This document shows, in pieces, positions 49,022 through 57,309 of a DNA stretch of 64,000 nucleotides; position 1 is the stretch's first letter, and every line of letters starts with the position of its first letter. The notes under the pieces are model-generated. The model was not told the origin of the DNA, ran no database searches, and saw nothing but the letters and a program-made list of their open reading frames with translations. Location: contig JAHJLI010000255.1 of the NCBI GenBank assembly GCA_018821785.1, positions 22,102 to 86,101 on the forward strand, read 5' to 3'. This DNA is from Pseudomonadota bacterium. Lineage in GTDB: Bacteria; Desulfobacterota; Desulfobulbia; Desulfobulbales; Desulfocapsaceae. A program made the position numbers and the translations under genes.

Positions 49022-50212
49022 ATGAACAATTCGAATATATCCACAACAAGCAATGTCACCGTCTATTTTGCAACCATTGGTTTATCGGCTCTCTTGCTCC
49101 TTGGAGCCATTGTCACCCTGAACTATGTGGTTGATCCATATTTCATCCATCAGTGGGACAGCCCCTTGCTGCATCGACTCAGCCCGGCCCAGCAGAAAAT
49201 TATGCCCTGGGCCAAGACCTACGCTGCTTATCGCTACCAGCCCGAGGTCGTTTTCCTTGGCAGTTCAAGAACCGAAATCGGCTTACCGACAGAGAGTCAC
49301 TTGTTTTCCGGCAAACGTGTTTTCAACCTTGCAATAAGCGGTGCCTCCACCGGCGATGCCATCAACATGCTCAGGCACACAGCCTTTTTTCACCGCCCGG
49401 AGATTATTGTCTGGGGTCTTGATTATGGCTGGCAATTCCGGGAGAAAACCGGCAACACCGATTTCGAAAAAGAGTTGGTTGCCAAAGGACCCTACTACTC
49501 GATCCGGCGCGCTTTTCTGAATATTAAACGTTCAGTGTCGATGGCAATGACCGGCGATGCCCTCAATATTGTATTTGGAAAATCCGAGCAAAGCTGCCAG
49601 TCCCTTTTGACATATTACGGCCATAAATCATGGCAGTGCCTTGAAATAATAATGAAAAACGAAGGGGGTACGAAAAAGGCCTTTGAAGAGGTACTCAAGA
49701 AAAAGGAACCCTTGGGAAATCCAGAGGACGTTGCGGCAACGGTCCAGCTTCTCGACCGGGTGATCGGTGATTATTGCCAGGATGGCACGACGTTACGCTT
49801 TTATTTTCAGCCAATTCACGCTCTGGCTGAGTTATCCTATTGGGCGACATTGGGGGCGGACTTAGATAATTGGAAAAGAGCGCTGGTGCAAATGATCGAT
49901 GCCCGAAGGCAAGGAGGTTGTGATGTCCAGCTCTATGATTTTTCCGGTTTTAACAGCATCACCACCGAAGAAATTCCCCAGACCACCGGTAAAGACACCA
50001 TGCAACACTATTGGGAACAGTCCCATTATCGCGGTGAGGTGGGCCTTCGAATTCTTGAAGAAATGTTGGGGAAAGAAAAGCGGGCAGAGGATAACATCTT
50101 CGGCATCGAGTTACGTGGCGACACTATTGAGCAACATCTCCTCAACTTTCGTCAATCGCGCCAGCAGTATATTACCGAACACCCAAAGGAAACTGCCAAC
50201 ATTGTGCAATAA
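49022..50212 (+). CDS. Membrane-anchored SGNH/AlgX-like O-acylation partner
   Basis: The 396-residue protein has one N-terminal membrane helix (about 15-38). VVFLGSSRTEIGLP (about 82-95) resembles a GDSL/SGNH block I, and FNLAISGASTGDAINMLRH block II, with a later HYWEQSHYRGEVG holding possible catalytic His residues. Its place just behind an MBOAT gene matches AlgI-AlgJ/X and DltB-DltD pairs, where the partner finishes acyl transfer outside the membrane. The ATG at 49022 is preferred to an in-frame start inside the previous gene. The exact substrate is unknown. Confidence 0.75.
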   Translation: MNNSNISTTSNVTVYFATIGLSALLLLGAIVTLNYVVDPYFIHQWDSPLLHRLSPAQQKIMPWAKTYAAYRYQPEVVFLGSSRTEIGLPTESHLFSGKRVFNLAISGASTGDAINMLRHTAFFHRPEIIVWGLDYGWQFREKTGNTDFEKELVAKGPYYSIRRAFLNIKRSVSMAMTGDALNIVFGKSEQSCQSLLTYYGHKSWQCLEIIMKNEGGTKKAFEEVLKKKEPLGNPEDVAATVQLLDRVIGDYCQDGTTLRFYFQPIHALAELSYWATLGADLDNWKRALVQMIDARRQGGCDVQLYDFSGFNSITTEEIPQTTGKDTMQHYWEQSHYRGEVGLRILEEMLGKEKRAEDNIFGIELRGDTIEQHLLNFRQSRQQYITEHPKETANIVQ

Positions 50213-50230
50213 TGACACAATATCAGAATA

Positions 50231-50295
50231 TTAAATCAATACAATCATTGCCATGATATCAGGAAAACTCCACGCCACGTTTTTAAAAAAACTGG
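50231..50295 (-). repeat. Direct repeat copy 1: decayed 3' end of the regulator gene
   Basis: Positions 50255-50295 match 50990-51030 at 37 of 41 bases and a weaker match extends over the 3' flank to 50231. Read in the regulator frame it encodes a variant of the last helix but with GAA changed to TAA, so it is a dead fragment. Confidence 0.75.
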
Positions 50296-50393
50296 GACTA
50301 ACAAGCATAACTCTCTAATCCCTTCCCAAGAAGATTGATTCGAGAGCTTCGGGTCATTTATTAAAAGGCCACCTCGGGAAAATATAAATACGT

Positions 50394-50456
50394 CCCCTTT
50401 TTCGTATCTCCCCTTTTTCGTATCCTTTTTCGTACTTTTTCGTCTCTCGTATATAG
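50394..50456. repeat. Degenerate short tandem repeat CCCCTTTTTCGTA
   Basis: Four shrinking units (CCCCTTTTTCGTATCT, CCCCTTTTTCGTAT, CCTTTTTCGTA, CTTTTTCGT) then CTCTCGTATA. It may be a slippage tract or a remnant of an insertion border. No spacer structure as in CRISPR. Confidence 0.65.
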
Positions 50457-50490
50457 GGATTGTTAGAGGTTCTTAATAGCAGCTATTGTA

Positions 50491-50667
50491 TCAAGCTTGA
50501 TTTCCCATCGCATCATTCCCAGGAGATTGACCGTTACCTGTTTCACCCCCAAAAGAATCACTTTTTGCATTATCACCCTGTACCTGATCACCACCGGCAA
50601 ATACAGGAGAGACTGTCAAACTAAAGGCAAGAATTAATGAAATGAACAATGCATATAATTTCTTCAT
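50491..50667 (-). CDS. Small secreted peptide, 58 residues
   Basis: On the minus strand ATG 50667 follows a perfect AGGAGGT. The product begins MKKLYALFISLILAFSLTVS, then PVFA, a textbook signal peptide with cleavage after A24. The mature 34 residues (starting GGDQVQGDN) are Gly, Asn, Gln, Asp and Ser-rich with no Cys, ending GNDAMGNQA. A near-consensus promoter and an 18-bp palindrome lie upstream. No family is recognised. The strong translation and transcription signals argue that it is real and well expressed. It lies between two copies of the regulator-gene end. Confidence 0.8.
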   Translation of the reverse strand: MKKLYALFISLILAFSLTVSPVFAGGDQVQGDNAKSDSFGGETGNGQSPGNDAMGNQA

Positions 50668-50690
50668 AATTACCTCCTGTTGAATATCAG

Positions 50691-50708
50691 TAATACTACG
50701 TAGTATTA
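50691..50708. promoter_or_regulatory. 18-bp perfect palindrome in the leader of the secreted peptide gene
   Basis: TAATACTACGTAGTATTA is a perfect inverted repeat between the promoter and the ribosome site, roughly 17-34 bases past the expected transcription start. It suits a dimeric repressor operator; as RNA it would be only a tight, loop-poor hairpin, so DNA binding is more likely. Confidence 0.65.
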
Positions 50709-50732
50709 ACAGCTTATGTTGAATATAACTAA

Positions 50733-50760
50733 ATTATACGAGTTTTAGAAATAGAGTCAA
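50733..50760 (-). promoter_or_regulatory. Sigma-70 promoter of the small secreted peptide gene
   Basis: On the minus strand TTGACT (50760-50755), 16 bases, and a perfect TATAAT (50738-50733) form a near-consensus promoter. The expected start point near 50726 leaves a leader of about 58 bases. Confidence 0.75.
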
Positions 50761-50964
50761 CCTTTGAAAAGATAAACTATCTATTTATTTTAATACACCC
50801 CTCGTACCATCAGTGTCAGTCAAAAATAAATTACCTAAAAATTAATTTTCAGTAGCTCAGTTATTAAAATAAGGGACACTTCCCCTAAAAATATAATGAC
50901 CAAGCTTGACTTACACAAAAGAAACAGTCAATTATTTGCAATAAATATCTGTAATACAAAGATT

Positions 50965-51030
50965 TTAAATCAGGAAGAATCACTCTCCCGATATCAGGAA
51001 AACTCCACACCATGTTTTTCAAAAAGCTGG
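50965..51030 (-). repeat. Direct repeat copy 2: intact 3' end of the regulator gene
   Basis: This is the functional copy, covering the last 12 codons of the NtrC-type regulator and about 25 bases of 3' flank. Together with copy 1 it brackets the secreted peptide locus (about 670 bases). Confidence 0.7.
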
Positions 51031-52373
51031 TATAGACGCGTCCTGGATATCCCTGACAGTCGGGCCGCCTCGGTGACATTGCCGCCGGCGGCAAACTTCA
51101 GCCTGCGCAGATATTCAAGCTCACAGCCATTTTTATGCGCCGACCAGGTCGGCAAGGCATGAGGGGTGTCAAAACCTGCCATAATCTTGGCCTTCACCCC
51201 GGCCCGGGCCTGCTGCACCCGAAATCTTTCCGGCAGATGGATGGCAAAACAGGTCGGCCCCAGCAGCGGATTAGTGAATACATGTTCCATGGTCTGGTAC
51301 AACTCGCGAACATTGCCCGGCCATTTATAGGCCTCTAAGGCTTCGAGAAAATCACCGGCAATTCCTTTAACCTCCATGCCGTAACGCTGACACAGCTTCG
51401 CAGCAAAATGCAATACAAGTTCCCGGATATCCTGTCCGCGACTTTTCAATTCGGGCAGGTCAATGGTAAAGGCCTGAAGCCTGAACAGCAGATCTTCTCT
51501 GAAAGTACCTTTATTAACGCATTCAACAAGATTTCTGTTGGTTGCGGCTACCACCCTGAAATCGCTATACTGGTGCCTTGACGATCCTACCGGCCGATAC
51601 TCGTGCTCCTGCAGGAGACGGAGAAAGGTTTTCTGGATGGAAAGTGGCAGTTCACCTACCTCATCGAGAAAAAGGGTCCCCTGGTGGGCATGCTTGACCA
51701 GACCATCCTGGGAGGAATCGGCATTGGTAAATGCCCCTTTTACATGGCCGAAGAGAGTACTTTCAATGAGCGTTTCCGGGAGGGCTGCGCAATCGACAAC
51801 AACAAAGTTGTTGTCAGCCCTGGCGCTGTTCTCATGAATGGCCCTGGCAAACAGCTCTTTGCCTGTGCCGGTCACCCCACCCACCAGGACGCTGACAGTT
51901 GAGGCAGCAGCCCGGGCTACCAGGTCGAGGCAGCGCCGGATGGCTGGACTGTTGCCAATAATCTTGTCCCGCTTCAAGGACACCAGAACGGTTGCCACCT
52001 TGAGTTTTTCCCGCCGATACTGCAGGACACGGGCAAGTTGCAGGGAAAGCTCACGGATAACATAGGGCTTTTCAATATAACTCCAGGCTCCGCTGACAAC
52101 TGCCTTTTCAGCTCCATCCGCCTCACCCTGGCCGGTGATAATGATCACTTCCGGTTTTGTCGCGGCTCCGGTTATTATTGGAATATATTCCAAGCCGTTA
52201 CCGTCCGGCAACCGGACATCAAGTAAAACAATATCAATTGATTCCTGCCGAAGGAGCAAAAGCCCCTCCTGCAGGGTGCCGGCCGACACCACTCCATGAC
52301 CACCGCCAGTCAACTGGTCGGTTAGCATTTCAACTAAAACACTGTCGTCATCTATTATCAGAATTCTTGCCAT
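50994..52373 (-). CDS. NtrC-family response regulator with AAA+ domain
   Basis: The 459-residue regulator has a receiver (1-120; acidic pocket D8-D10, phospho-acceptor D52 in LLDVRLPDG), a sigma-54-activator AAA+ domain (about 135-370) and a Fis-type helix-turn-helix (NVTEAARLSGISRTRLYQLFEKH) at the end. Walker A reads GGVTGTGKELFA and Walker B GTLFLDEVGEL. The sigma-54 contact loop normally GAFTGA is GAFTNA, a variant that may weaken or change sigma-54 contact. Its start overlaps the end of the sensor kinase gene by 26 bases, which marks the pair as cognate. Targets unknown; the neighbouring peptide and acylation genes are candidates. Confidence 0.93.
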   Translation of the reverse strand: MARILIIDDDSVLVEMLTDQLTGGGHGVVSAGTLQEGLLLLRQESIDIVLLDVRLPDGNGLEYIPIITGAATKPEVIIITGQGEADGAEKAVVSGAWSYIEKPYVIRELSLQLARVLQYRREKLKVATVLVSLKRDKIIGNSPAIRRCLDLVARAAASTVSVLVGGVTGTGKELFARAIHENSARADNNFVVVDCAALPETLIESTLFGHVKGAFTNADSSQDGLVKHAHQGTLFLDEVGELPLSIQKTFLRLLQEHEYRPVGSSRHQYSDFRVVAATNRNLVECVNKGTFREDLLFRLQAFTIDLPELKSRGQDIRELVLHFAAKLCQRYGMEVKGIAGDFLEALEAYKWPGNVRELYQTMEHVFTNPLLGPTCFAIHLPERFRVQQARAGVKAKIMAGFDTPHALPTWSAHKNGCELEYLRRLKFAAGGNVTEAARLSGISRTRLYQLFEKHGVEFS

Positions 52374-54654
52374 AATCCAGCGCCTTGCGAACTGCTTGTT
52401 GAAGTTTCTCCCTCTTCACGGGTTTCAGGATAAGGTCGCGAATTCCGACCTGCCTGGCCCGCTGCGCATCAAAAGTATCACCATATCCTGTGACCATAAT
52501 GACAGGCATATCTTTCCGCAAAGCAAGCACCTCGCGTGCCAGCTCAGCCCCGGTCATATTAGGCATGAGCATATCGGTCAGCACCAGGTCACAGCAGTGC
52601 GGATTTTCCCGAAATTGTTTTACTGCGGCAATACTGTCATTGAAGATTACGACCTGATAACCAACCTGCTCCAATATCCCCCGCAGCACCTCGCCTAACG
52701 GCACCTCATCGTCTATCACCATTATTCTTTCATGACCGCCGATTGCTGCGGCAACGTATTTCTTCCGAGGTGCAACCTCCCGACCATCAACGGCCAAATA
52801 AATATGAAACGTTGTCCCGCCCCCGACTTTGCTGGTAACGCGAATCTCCCCTTTATGCTTTTTAATAATGCCATGGACCACCGCAAGGCCAAGTCCGGTA
52901 CCCTGATCTTTTCTTTTATTGGTGAAAAACGGATCAAAAATCCTGTCCAGTTGTTCAGCCTCTATGCCGCAGCCGGTATCACTTATCTCGAGATCAACAT
53001 AGGCGCCGACCTCACCCCCTGAACTTCCCCTCTGCCAGGCAATTTTATCCCGAACCTCGGACAATCTGATAACAATGCGGCCATGATTACCGCCGATCGC
53101 CTGCCGGGCATTGGTGCAGAGATTCATCACCACCTGATACAACTGCCCCGGATCGGCGAGGATCGAGCCACAGGAATTATCAATGTCATGTTGCAGATCG
53201 ATGGTCGCCGGCAGAGATGGTCGTAGTAATTTAATGATTTCCTTGATGATATGCTGCAGCTTAAACAGCCGGAACTGGCCGTAACTCTCTTTGCGGCTAA
53301 AGGTCAAGATCTGTTTCACCAGATCAACCGCCCGGTCACCGCCGGCAAGCACCTGATCGAGATCCTGTCTTACCGGGTGGTCCGGTGCCAATCGATCCCT
53401 GGCCATCTCCCCATACCCTATCATGGCCGCCAGAATATTATTGAAATCATGGGCGATGCCGCCTGCAAGGGTACCCAGGGCCTCCATCTTCATCGCCTGA
53501 TGCAGCTGCTGCTCCAGCAGTTCCTCCCGGGTTACATCACGTTTTAAGGCTACGAAATTGATTATTTCTCCGGAAGCGTCGAGTACCGGAGAAATGGTCG
53601 CGTCTTCCTTGTACAGGCTGCCATTTTTCCGTCGGTTGGTCAATCGGCCTCGCCATACCTGCTTGTTCTGAAGCGTCTGCCACATGGTCTCATAAAAATG
53701 TCGGCCATGGAGTCCGCTCTTCTGGATATTCGATCTGCTGCCAATGGCCTCGGCCCTGGAATAGCCGGAGCTTTGCTCGAAAGCCGGATTGACATACTGA
53801 ATATCCCCCTGTCGATTAACTATGACCACCGCTTCAGAGGCCTGTTCGATTGCCGCCATCAAACGGTTTTTTTCACTTTCGTTCTGCAGATACTGGCTGA
53901 CATCACGGGCAACATGCACCAGTTGATGCATTTGCCCATCTTCGGCAAAAATCGGAAACGAAGAGACGCTGAAGGTTCTGTCAAGAACGTCGTTATAGAT
54001 GGTGCCCGCATGGGGACAGCAATCCATCCCTGTTTCATGCACCGGACAACCTGTGCAGGGCTCGGTTTTACGAAGAAAAACCTCGTGACATTTTTTTCCT
54101 TTCAACTCCCCGAGCCGATATCCAAAGAGGTCATGCGCCGCCTTGTTGGCCCTGATAATACGCATCTCCCTGTCTTGAATGGTGACGATGTCCTGCAGGG
54201 CGTCAACCGTTGTCTCCCATTCATTCTTGGCTTGAAAAATTTCCGCATGTGCCCGGTTTTTGCTTATGACTTCAGTCACATCGACCAGTGTCATAAAGGT
54301 AGCTATCGCGCCACCCTCACTTATCCGACTCGGTTTCAATGTCGCACTGAACCAAAGGTGCTCAGCCGCAGGTGGCGGCTGCATACCAAAAATAAACGGC
54401 GAACTCCCCCTCTTCCTCCCATCGATATGATAGAAAGGAAAGCAACAATCATGTACTGGAGTTCCGGCCTCGTCGACAAGCCCAAAGCACAAATCACAGA
54501 GGCGGCGACCACTCGCCTGTCCAGCCGGAATTCCCAACAATTGTTCGCAGGCACTGTTACACCCGGCTATAACCGCATCATCACCAAAGACAACAATGGG
54601 GGAACCAAGCTGCTCAAGAACCGCCTGCAGAGTAATAAAATACTGACTTTCCAT
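52348..54654 (-). CDS. Hybrid PAS sensor histidine kinase
   Basis: The 768-residue soluble kinase has three PAS domains. The first (about 1-130) has CDLC...HDCC cysteines. The second (about 140-265) has KKCHEVFLRKTEPCTGC and DCCPH, a cysteine motif related to that in the PAS-repeat receptor. The third (about 275-385) has VVIVNRQGDIQYVNPAFEQ. HisKA has [16 protein letters not shown], the ATPase has DTGCGIE and GTGLGLAV, and a C-terminal receiver has LVLTDMLMPNMTG. The start is uncertain: ATG 54654 has only a distant GGAG, and a GTG at 54684 is also open. It overlaps the regulator gene. The cysteine-bearing PAS suggests redox or metal sensing, which is inference. Confidence 0.9.
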   Translation of the reverse strand: MESQYFITLQAVLEQLGSPIVVFGDDAVIAGCNSACEQLLGIPAGQASGRRLCDLCFGLVDEAGTPVHDCCFPFYHIDGRKRGSSPFIFGMQPPPAAEHLWFSATLKPSRISEGGAIATFMTLVDVTEVISKNRAHAEIFQAKNEWETTVDALQDIVTIQDREMRIIRANKAAHDLFGYRLGELKGKKCHEVFLRKTEPCTGCPVHETGMDCCPHAGTIYNDVLDRTFSVSSFPIFAEDGQMHQLVHVARDVSQYLQNESEKNRLMAAIEQASEAVVIVNRQGDIQYVNPAFEQSSGYSRAEAIGSRSNIQKSGLHGRHFYETMWQTLQNKQVWRGRLTNRRKNGSLYKEDATISPVLDASGEIINFVALKRDVTREELLEQQLHQAMKMEALGTLAGGIAHDFNNILAAMIGYGEMARDRLAPDHPVRQDLDQVLAGGDRAVDLVKQILTFSRKESYGQFRLFKLQHIIKEIIKLLRPSLPATIDLQHDIDNSCGSILADPGQLYQVVMNLCTNARQAIGGNHGRIVIRLSEVRDKIAWQRGSSGGEVGAYVDLEISDTGCGIEAEQLDRIFDPFFTNKRKDQGTGLGLAVVHGIIKKHKGEIRVTSKVGGGTTFHIYLAVDGREVAPRKKYVAAAIGGHERIMVIDDEVPLGEVLRGILEQVGYQVVIFNDSIAAVKQFRENPHCCDLVLTDMLMPNMTGAELAREVLALRKDMPVIMVTGYGDTFDAQRARQVGIRDLILKPVKREKLQQAVRKALDYGKNSDNR

Positions 54655-54808
54655 AGCAAATAAAAAACAACTCCGGCTTTCCACAGGGAAAAATCCAACA
54701 CATTCCTGAATTCACTTCATCGCAATAGAGTATATACCCGGAAAAATAAATACTGAAGAAAATATTGATGGTTTTTCGCACTTTACATCTGCCGGAACAT
54801 GATAATAT

Positions 54809-54836
54809 TTGCCTGTACCAATAATTAGAACATAAT
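54809..54836 (+). promoter_or_regulatory. Possible promoter of the universal stress protein gene
   Basis: TTGCCT, 16 bases, then CATAAT lies about 55 bases before the gene. Matches are 4 of 6 and 5 of 6. A candidate only. Confidence 0.4.
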
Positions 54837-54890
54837 TGTATACAGTCTCATTTTCTTAATTTTTCTTTTTTTTACTGGAGGGAGTAACAC

Positions 54891-55283
54891 ATGAAAATTT
54901 TGGTTGGCTACAGAGGCGCCGATGTCGGCAAGGATCTTCTAGAACTTGCAGCACAACATGCCAAAGCCTTTGCCGGTGAGGTACATTTGGTCACTTCCCT
55001 GCAGGGTGGTGATAAAACCACCAAGGAACAGGTCGTGGATGCTGAAACAAAACTGGAGCTGGCCAAGAAATTCCTGACTGACAAGGGGGTCAAAAATGAG
55101 GCCCATCTCCTCATCCGAGGTAAAACCCCTGGAGAAGATATCATCTCCTTTGCAACGGAAACCAATTGCAATGAAATCATGATCGGCGTGAAAAGCAGAT
55201 CGAAGGTAGGCAAGATCCTTTTTGGATCAACCGCCCAATATGTCATTCTTAAATCAGTTTGTCCTGTGGTTTCGGTCAAATAG
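54891..55283 (+). CDS. Universal stress protein (UspA family)
   Basis: The 130-residue single Usp domain begins MKILVGYRGADVGKDLLELA after TGGAGGGAG. The nucleotide-binding end reads IMIGVKSRSKVGKILFGSTAQYVIL, close to the G-2X-G-9X-G-S/T pattern of ATP-binding members, and ends in PVVSV. These small proteins support survival under starvation or redox stress. It stands alone, divergent from the kinase gene. Confidence 0.93.
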   Translation: MKILVGYRGADVGKDLLELAAQHAKAFAGEVHLVTSLQGGDKTTKEQVVDAETKLELAKKFLTDKGVKNEAHLLIRGKTPGEDIISFATETNCNEIMIGVKSRSKVGKILFGSTAQYVILKSVCPVVSVK

Positions 55284-55456
55284 ACAGTTTGTCAAAAACC
55301 GCATAGCCAATGTACTGGCGAAAATGGCAGAAGAAGCCGTATGGAAATTGTAAACAATGTCCCATATTTTCTTACGGCTCCTCACCTCCCCCGGTGCGTT
55401 GAAAGAGCCACCGGCTATTGAGCTGTAGAACGTCGACCGCAATCGCTCATTTGCCC

Positions 55457-56479
55457 TTATTCGATGGTTATCGCTTCATCAGGAATAGAGAGCAAAACTC
55501 CTTCACCGATTAAAGGTGGTCTTCTTGCGTATTCCGGCAGAGAGATAAAGATATCTACAGGCACTCCGGTATCAACAGTCGTTTTTATTTGTCCGTTTCC
55601 TCCTACGATTTTCACCACCTTGCCGGGTAACAGGTTTTCATGAGACAGGGCTTGCTCGCCATTTCGAGTGAGGATGATTTTTGCCGGATTGAGAAAAAGT
55701 CGCACTGCACTGGTGCGCGCGGGATAGTAGGCGACGGGGACCGTTATCCGCACGTCGTTATGTAATCGACAGATTATCCGGCCCTCGTTTTGCCCCAATA
55801 TAGTTGCCGGGAGAACATTTTCCCGCGAAAGATCGGAAGGCCTGCCATCTTTGAGAATCACAGTCTTATCCGCCAATCGCTGGGCCTGGGAGAGCGAATG
55901 GGTGGCAAATATAATCGAGATCTTTTCCCTGCCATTGGCGCGCTCCAGGATACTTTGGATTATCTCTTGATTTTCGCTGTCGACGTTTGCTGTCGGTTCA
56001 TCACAAAGCAGTACTTCCGGCTTGACGACAAGGGCTCTTGCCAGAGCGACGCGCTTGGTCTCTCCGCCTGAGAGTTTATGCGCCTCAGCATGAATAAAAT
56101 CCTGCATGCCGACCATCTCCAAAGCTTCTTCTATCAGATGGCTTCGTCTCTTTTTTTCGATCTTCCTCACTTTCAGACCGAACTCGAGGTTCTTATACAC
56201 CGAACCGGTAAAGAGAATCGGATACTGATCAACTAAAACTACCCGCTGCCGCAGAGGATGAAGCTCCTTTTCAACAAACCGCACGGGTCTTGAGCCAAAG
56301 CTGATCTCACCGCTGCTGGGGGTATCGAGAAAAGCGAGAAGGTGCAACAGAGTAGTCTTTCCCGCCCCATTCGGGCCAATGAGGCTTGTGATTTTCCCGG
56401 CGGAGATGACAAGTTCAGGAATATTGAGAATGATCCGCCCCTGATGCTCCCTGGTCAGTTTCTTGATTTTATACAGCAT
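55457..56479 (-). CDS. tupC: Tungstate ABC transporter, ATP-binding protein TupC
   Basis: The 340-residue ATPase powers oxyanion uptake. Walker A is GPNGAGKTTLL, the signature LSGGETKRVALARAL, Walker B VLLCDEPTANVD and the switch His ATHS. After about residue 215 a TOBE-like region (LPGKVVKIVGGNGQIKTTVDTG) could bind oxyanion and regulate, as in ModC. The ATG at 56479 follows GGAGGGT and overlaps tupB by 11 bases. Tungstate is favoured over molybdate because of the TupA partner. Confidence 0.9.
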   Translation of the reverse strand: MLYKIKKLTREHQGRIILNIPELVISAGKITSLIGPNGAGKTTLLHLLAFLDTPSSGEISFGSRPVRFVEKELHPLRQRVVLVDQYPILFTGSVYKNLEFGLKVRKIEKKRRSHLIEEALEMVGMQDFIHAEAHKLSGGETKRVALARALVVKPEVLLCDEPTANVDSENQEIIQSILERANGREKISIIFATHSLSQAQRLADKTVILKDGRPSDLSRENVLPATILGQNEGRIICRLHNDVRITVPVAYYPARTSAVRLFLNPAKIILTRNGEQALSHENLLPGKVVKIVGGNGQIKTTVDTGVPVDIFISLPEYARRPPLIGEGVLLSIPDEAITIE

Positions 56480-57173
56480 CGGAACCGACCCTCCCCTGAA
56501 AAACCTGGAACAGCAGGTTGATGGCGAAGGCAAGACTCATCAGGATTATCCCCAGAGCCACGGCCAGGATGAACTCACCCTTGTCGTATTCGAGGGCCAT
56601 GGCGGTGGTCATGGTCCGAGTAAACCCCTTGGCATTGCCGCCGAGCATCATGGAGATACCGATTTCGGCAATAACCCGGCCAAAGGCTGCAATGACTGCG
56701 GCGATTACCCCGTAGCGGGCCTCTATGAAGACGACCCAAGCCACCTGACGAGTGTTTGCACCAAGCGTCAAGGCCGTCGTGCGATAGCGTTTATCGATCC
56801 TGCTGATCGCAGCGATGGTCATCGTGGTAATTACTGGAATAATCAGAATAATCTGGCCGATCACCATCGCCTTCTGGGTATACAGCAGATCGAGTGATCC
56901 AAAAATTCCGCGCCGGGAGATGAGGGTGTAGACCAAGAGGCCGATAACCACAGTCGGCAAGGCGAGCAGGGTGTTAAGACAAGTCAGGGTCAGGCGTTTG
57001 CCGGGAAAGGCGGTAAAGGCTATAAGAAAACCTAGCGGCAGCCCGACCGTGGCCGCAAACACAGTCGCCAGGCCACTGACCTTCAGCGAACAGCCGACTA
57101 TTGCCAGGAGTTCGTGATCCCAAGCCAATATGAGCAGAATGGCTGCCTTAAAACTCTCGATTAACAGGTCCAT
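56469..57173 (-). CDS. tupB: Tungstate ABC transporter, permease TupB
   Basis: The 234-residue inner-membrane permease has five to six helices. The coupling loop region reads EARYGVIAAVIAAFGRVIAEIGISMMLGGNAKGFTRTMTTAMALEYDKGEF, with the EAA-type motif that contacts the ATPase and is typical of TupB/WtpB permeases. It lies 136 bases after tupA, past an intercistronic hairpin, and overlaps tupC by 11 bases. Confidence 0.92.
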   Translation of the reverse strand: MDLLIESFKAAILLILAWDHELLAIVGCSLKVSGLATVFAATVGLPLGFLIAFTAFPGKRLTLTCLNTLLALPTVVIGLLVYTLISRRGIFGSLDLLYTQKAMVIGQIILIIPVITTMTIAAISRIDKRYRTTALTLGANTRQVAWVVFIEARYGVIAAVIAAFGRVIAEIGISMMLGGNAKGFTRTMTTAMALEYDKGEFILAVALGIILMSLAFAINLLFQVFQGRVGSDAV

Positions 57174-57260
57174 GCAGTGTAGAAAGGTCTTCCTTGTATC
57201 TTTAATAACTCTCGAAGGGGTACCTAACCACTATAACCGAGACTGTCCTCAACAACATCG

Positions 57261-57295
57261 AAAAAGCCTCACGGGCCGAAAACTCTCGGCCCGTG
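57261..57295 (-). terminator. Intercistronic terminator-like hairpin between tupA and tupB
   Basis: CACGGGCCGA (57270-57279) pairs with TCGGCCCGTG (57286-57295). On the minus strand it is followed by AGGCTTTTT. Lying 15 bases after tupA, it would partly end transcription and leave more binding-protein mRNA than permease mRNA. Confidence 0.7.
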
Positions 57296-57309
57296 TCGCC
57301 GACAAGTAT

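Larger units (their letters stand above)
50213..50490. other. Gap holding a regulator-end duplication and a short degenerate tandem repeat
   Basis: No gene is seen. It contains direct repeat copy 1 (50231-50295), which matches the 3' end of the NtrC-type regulator gene, and the CTTTTTCGTA tandem tract (50394-50456). Confidence 0.6.
50668..50989. other. Upstream control region of the small secreted peptide
   Basis: An AT-rich gap with the peptide's ribosome site (50672-50678), palindrome (50691-50708) and promoter (50733-50760). The rest has no gene and includes the 3' flank of the regulator, which is part of direct repeat copy 2. Confidence 0.65.

Noticed and set aside
50394-50456. Possible CRISPR or origin iterons at the CTTTTTCGTA tract
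   Set aside because: Units are adjacent, short and shrinking, with no spacers, and no cas or replication genes are nearby.
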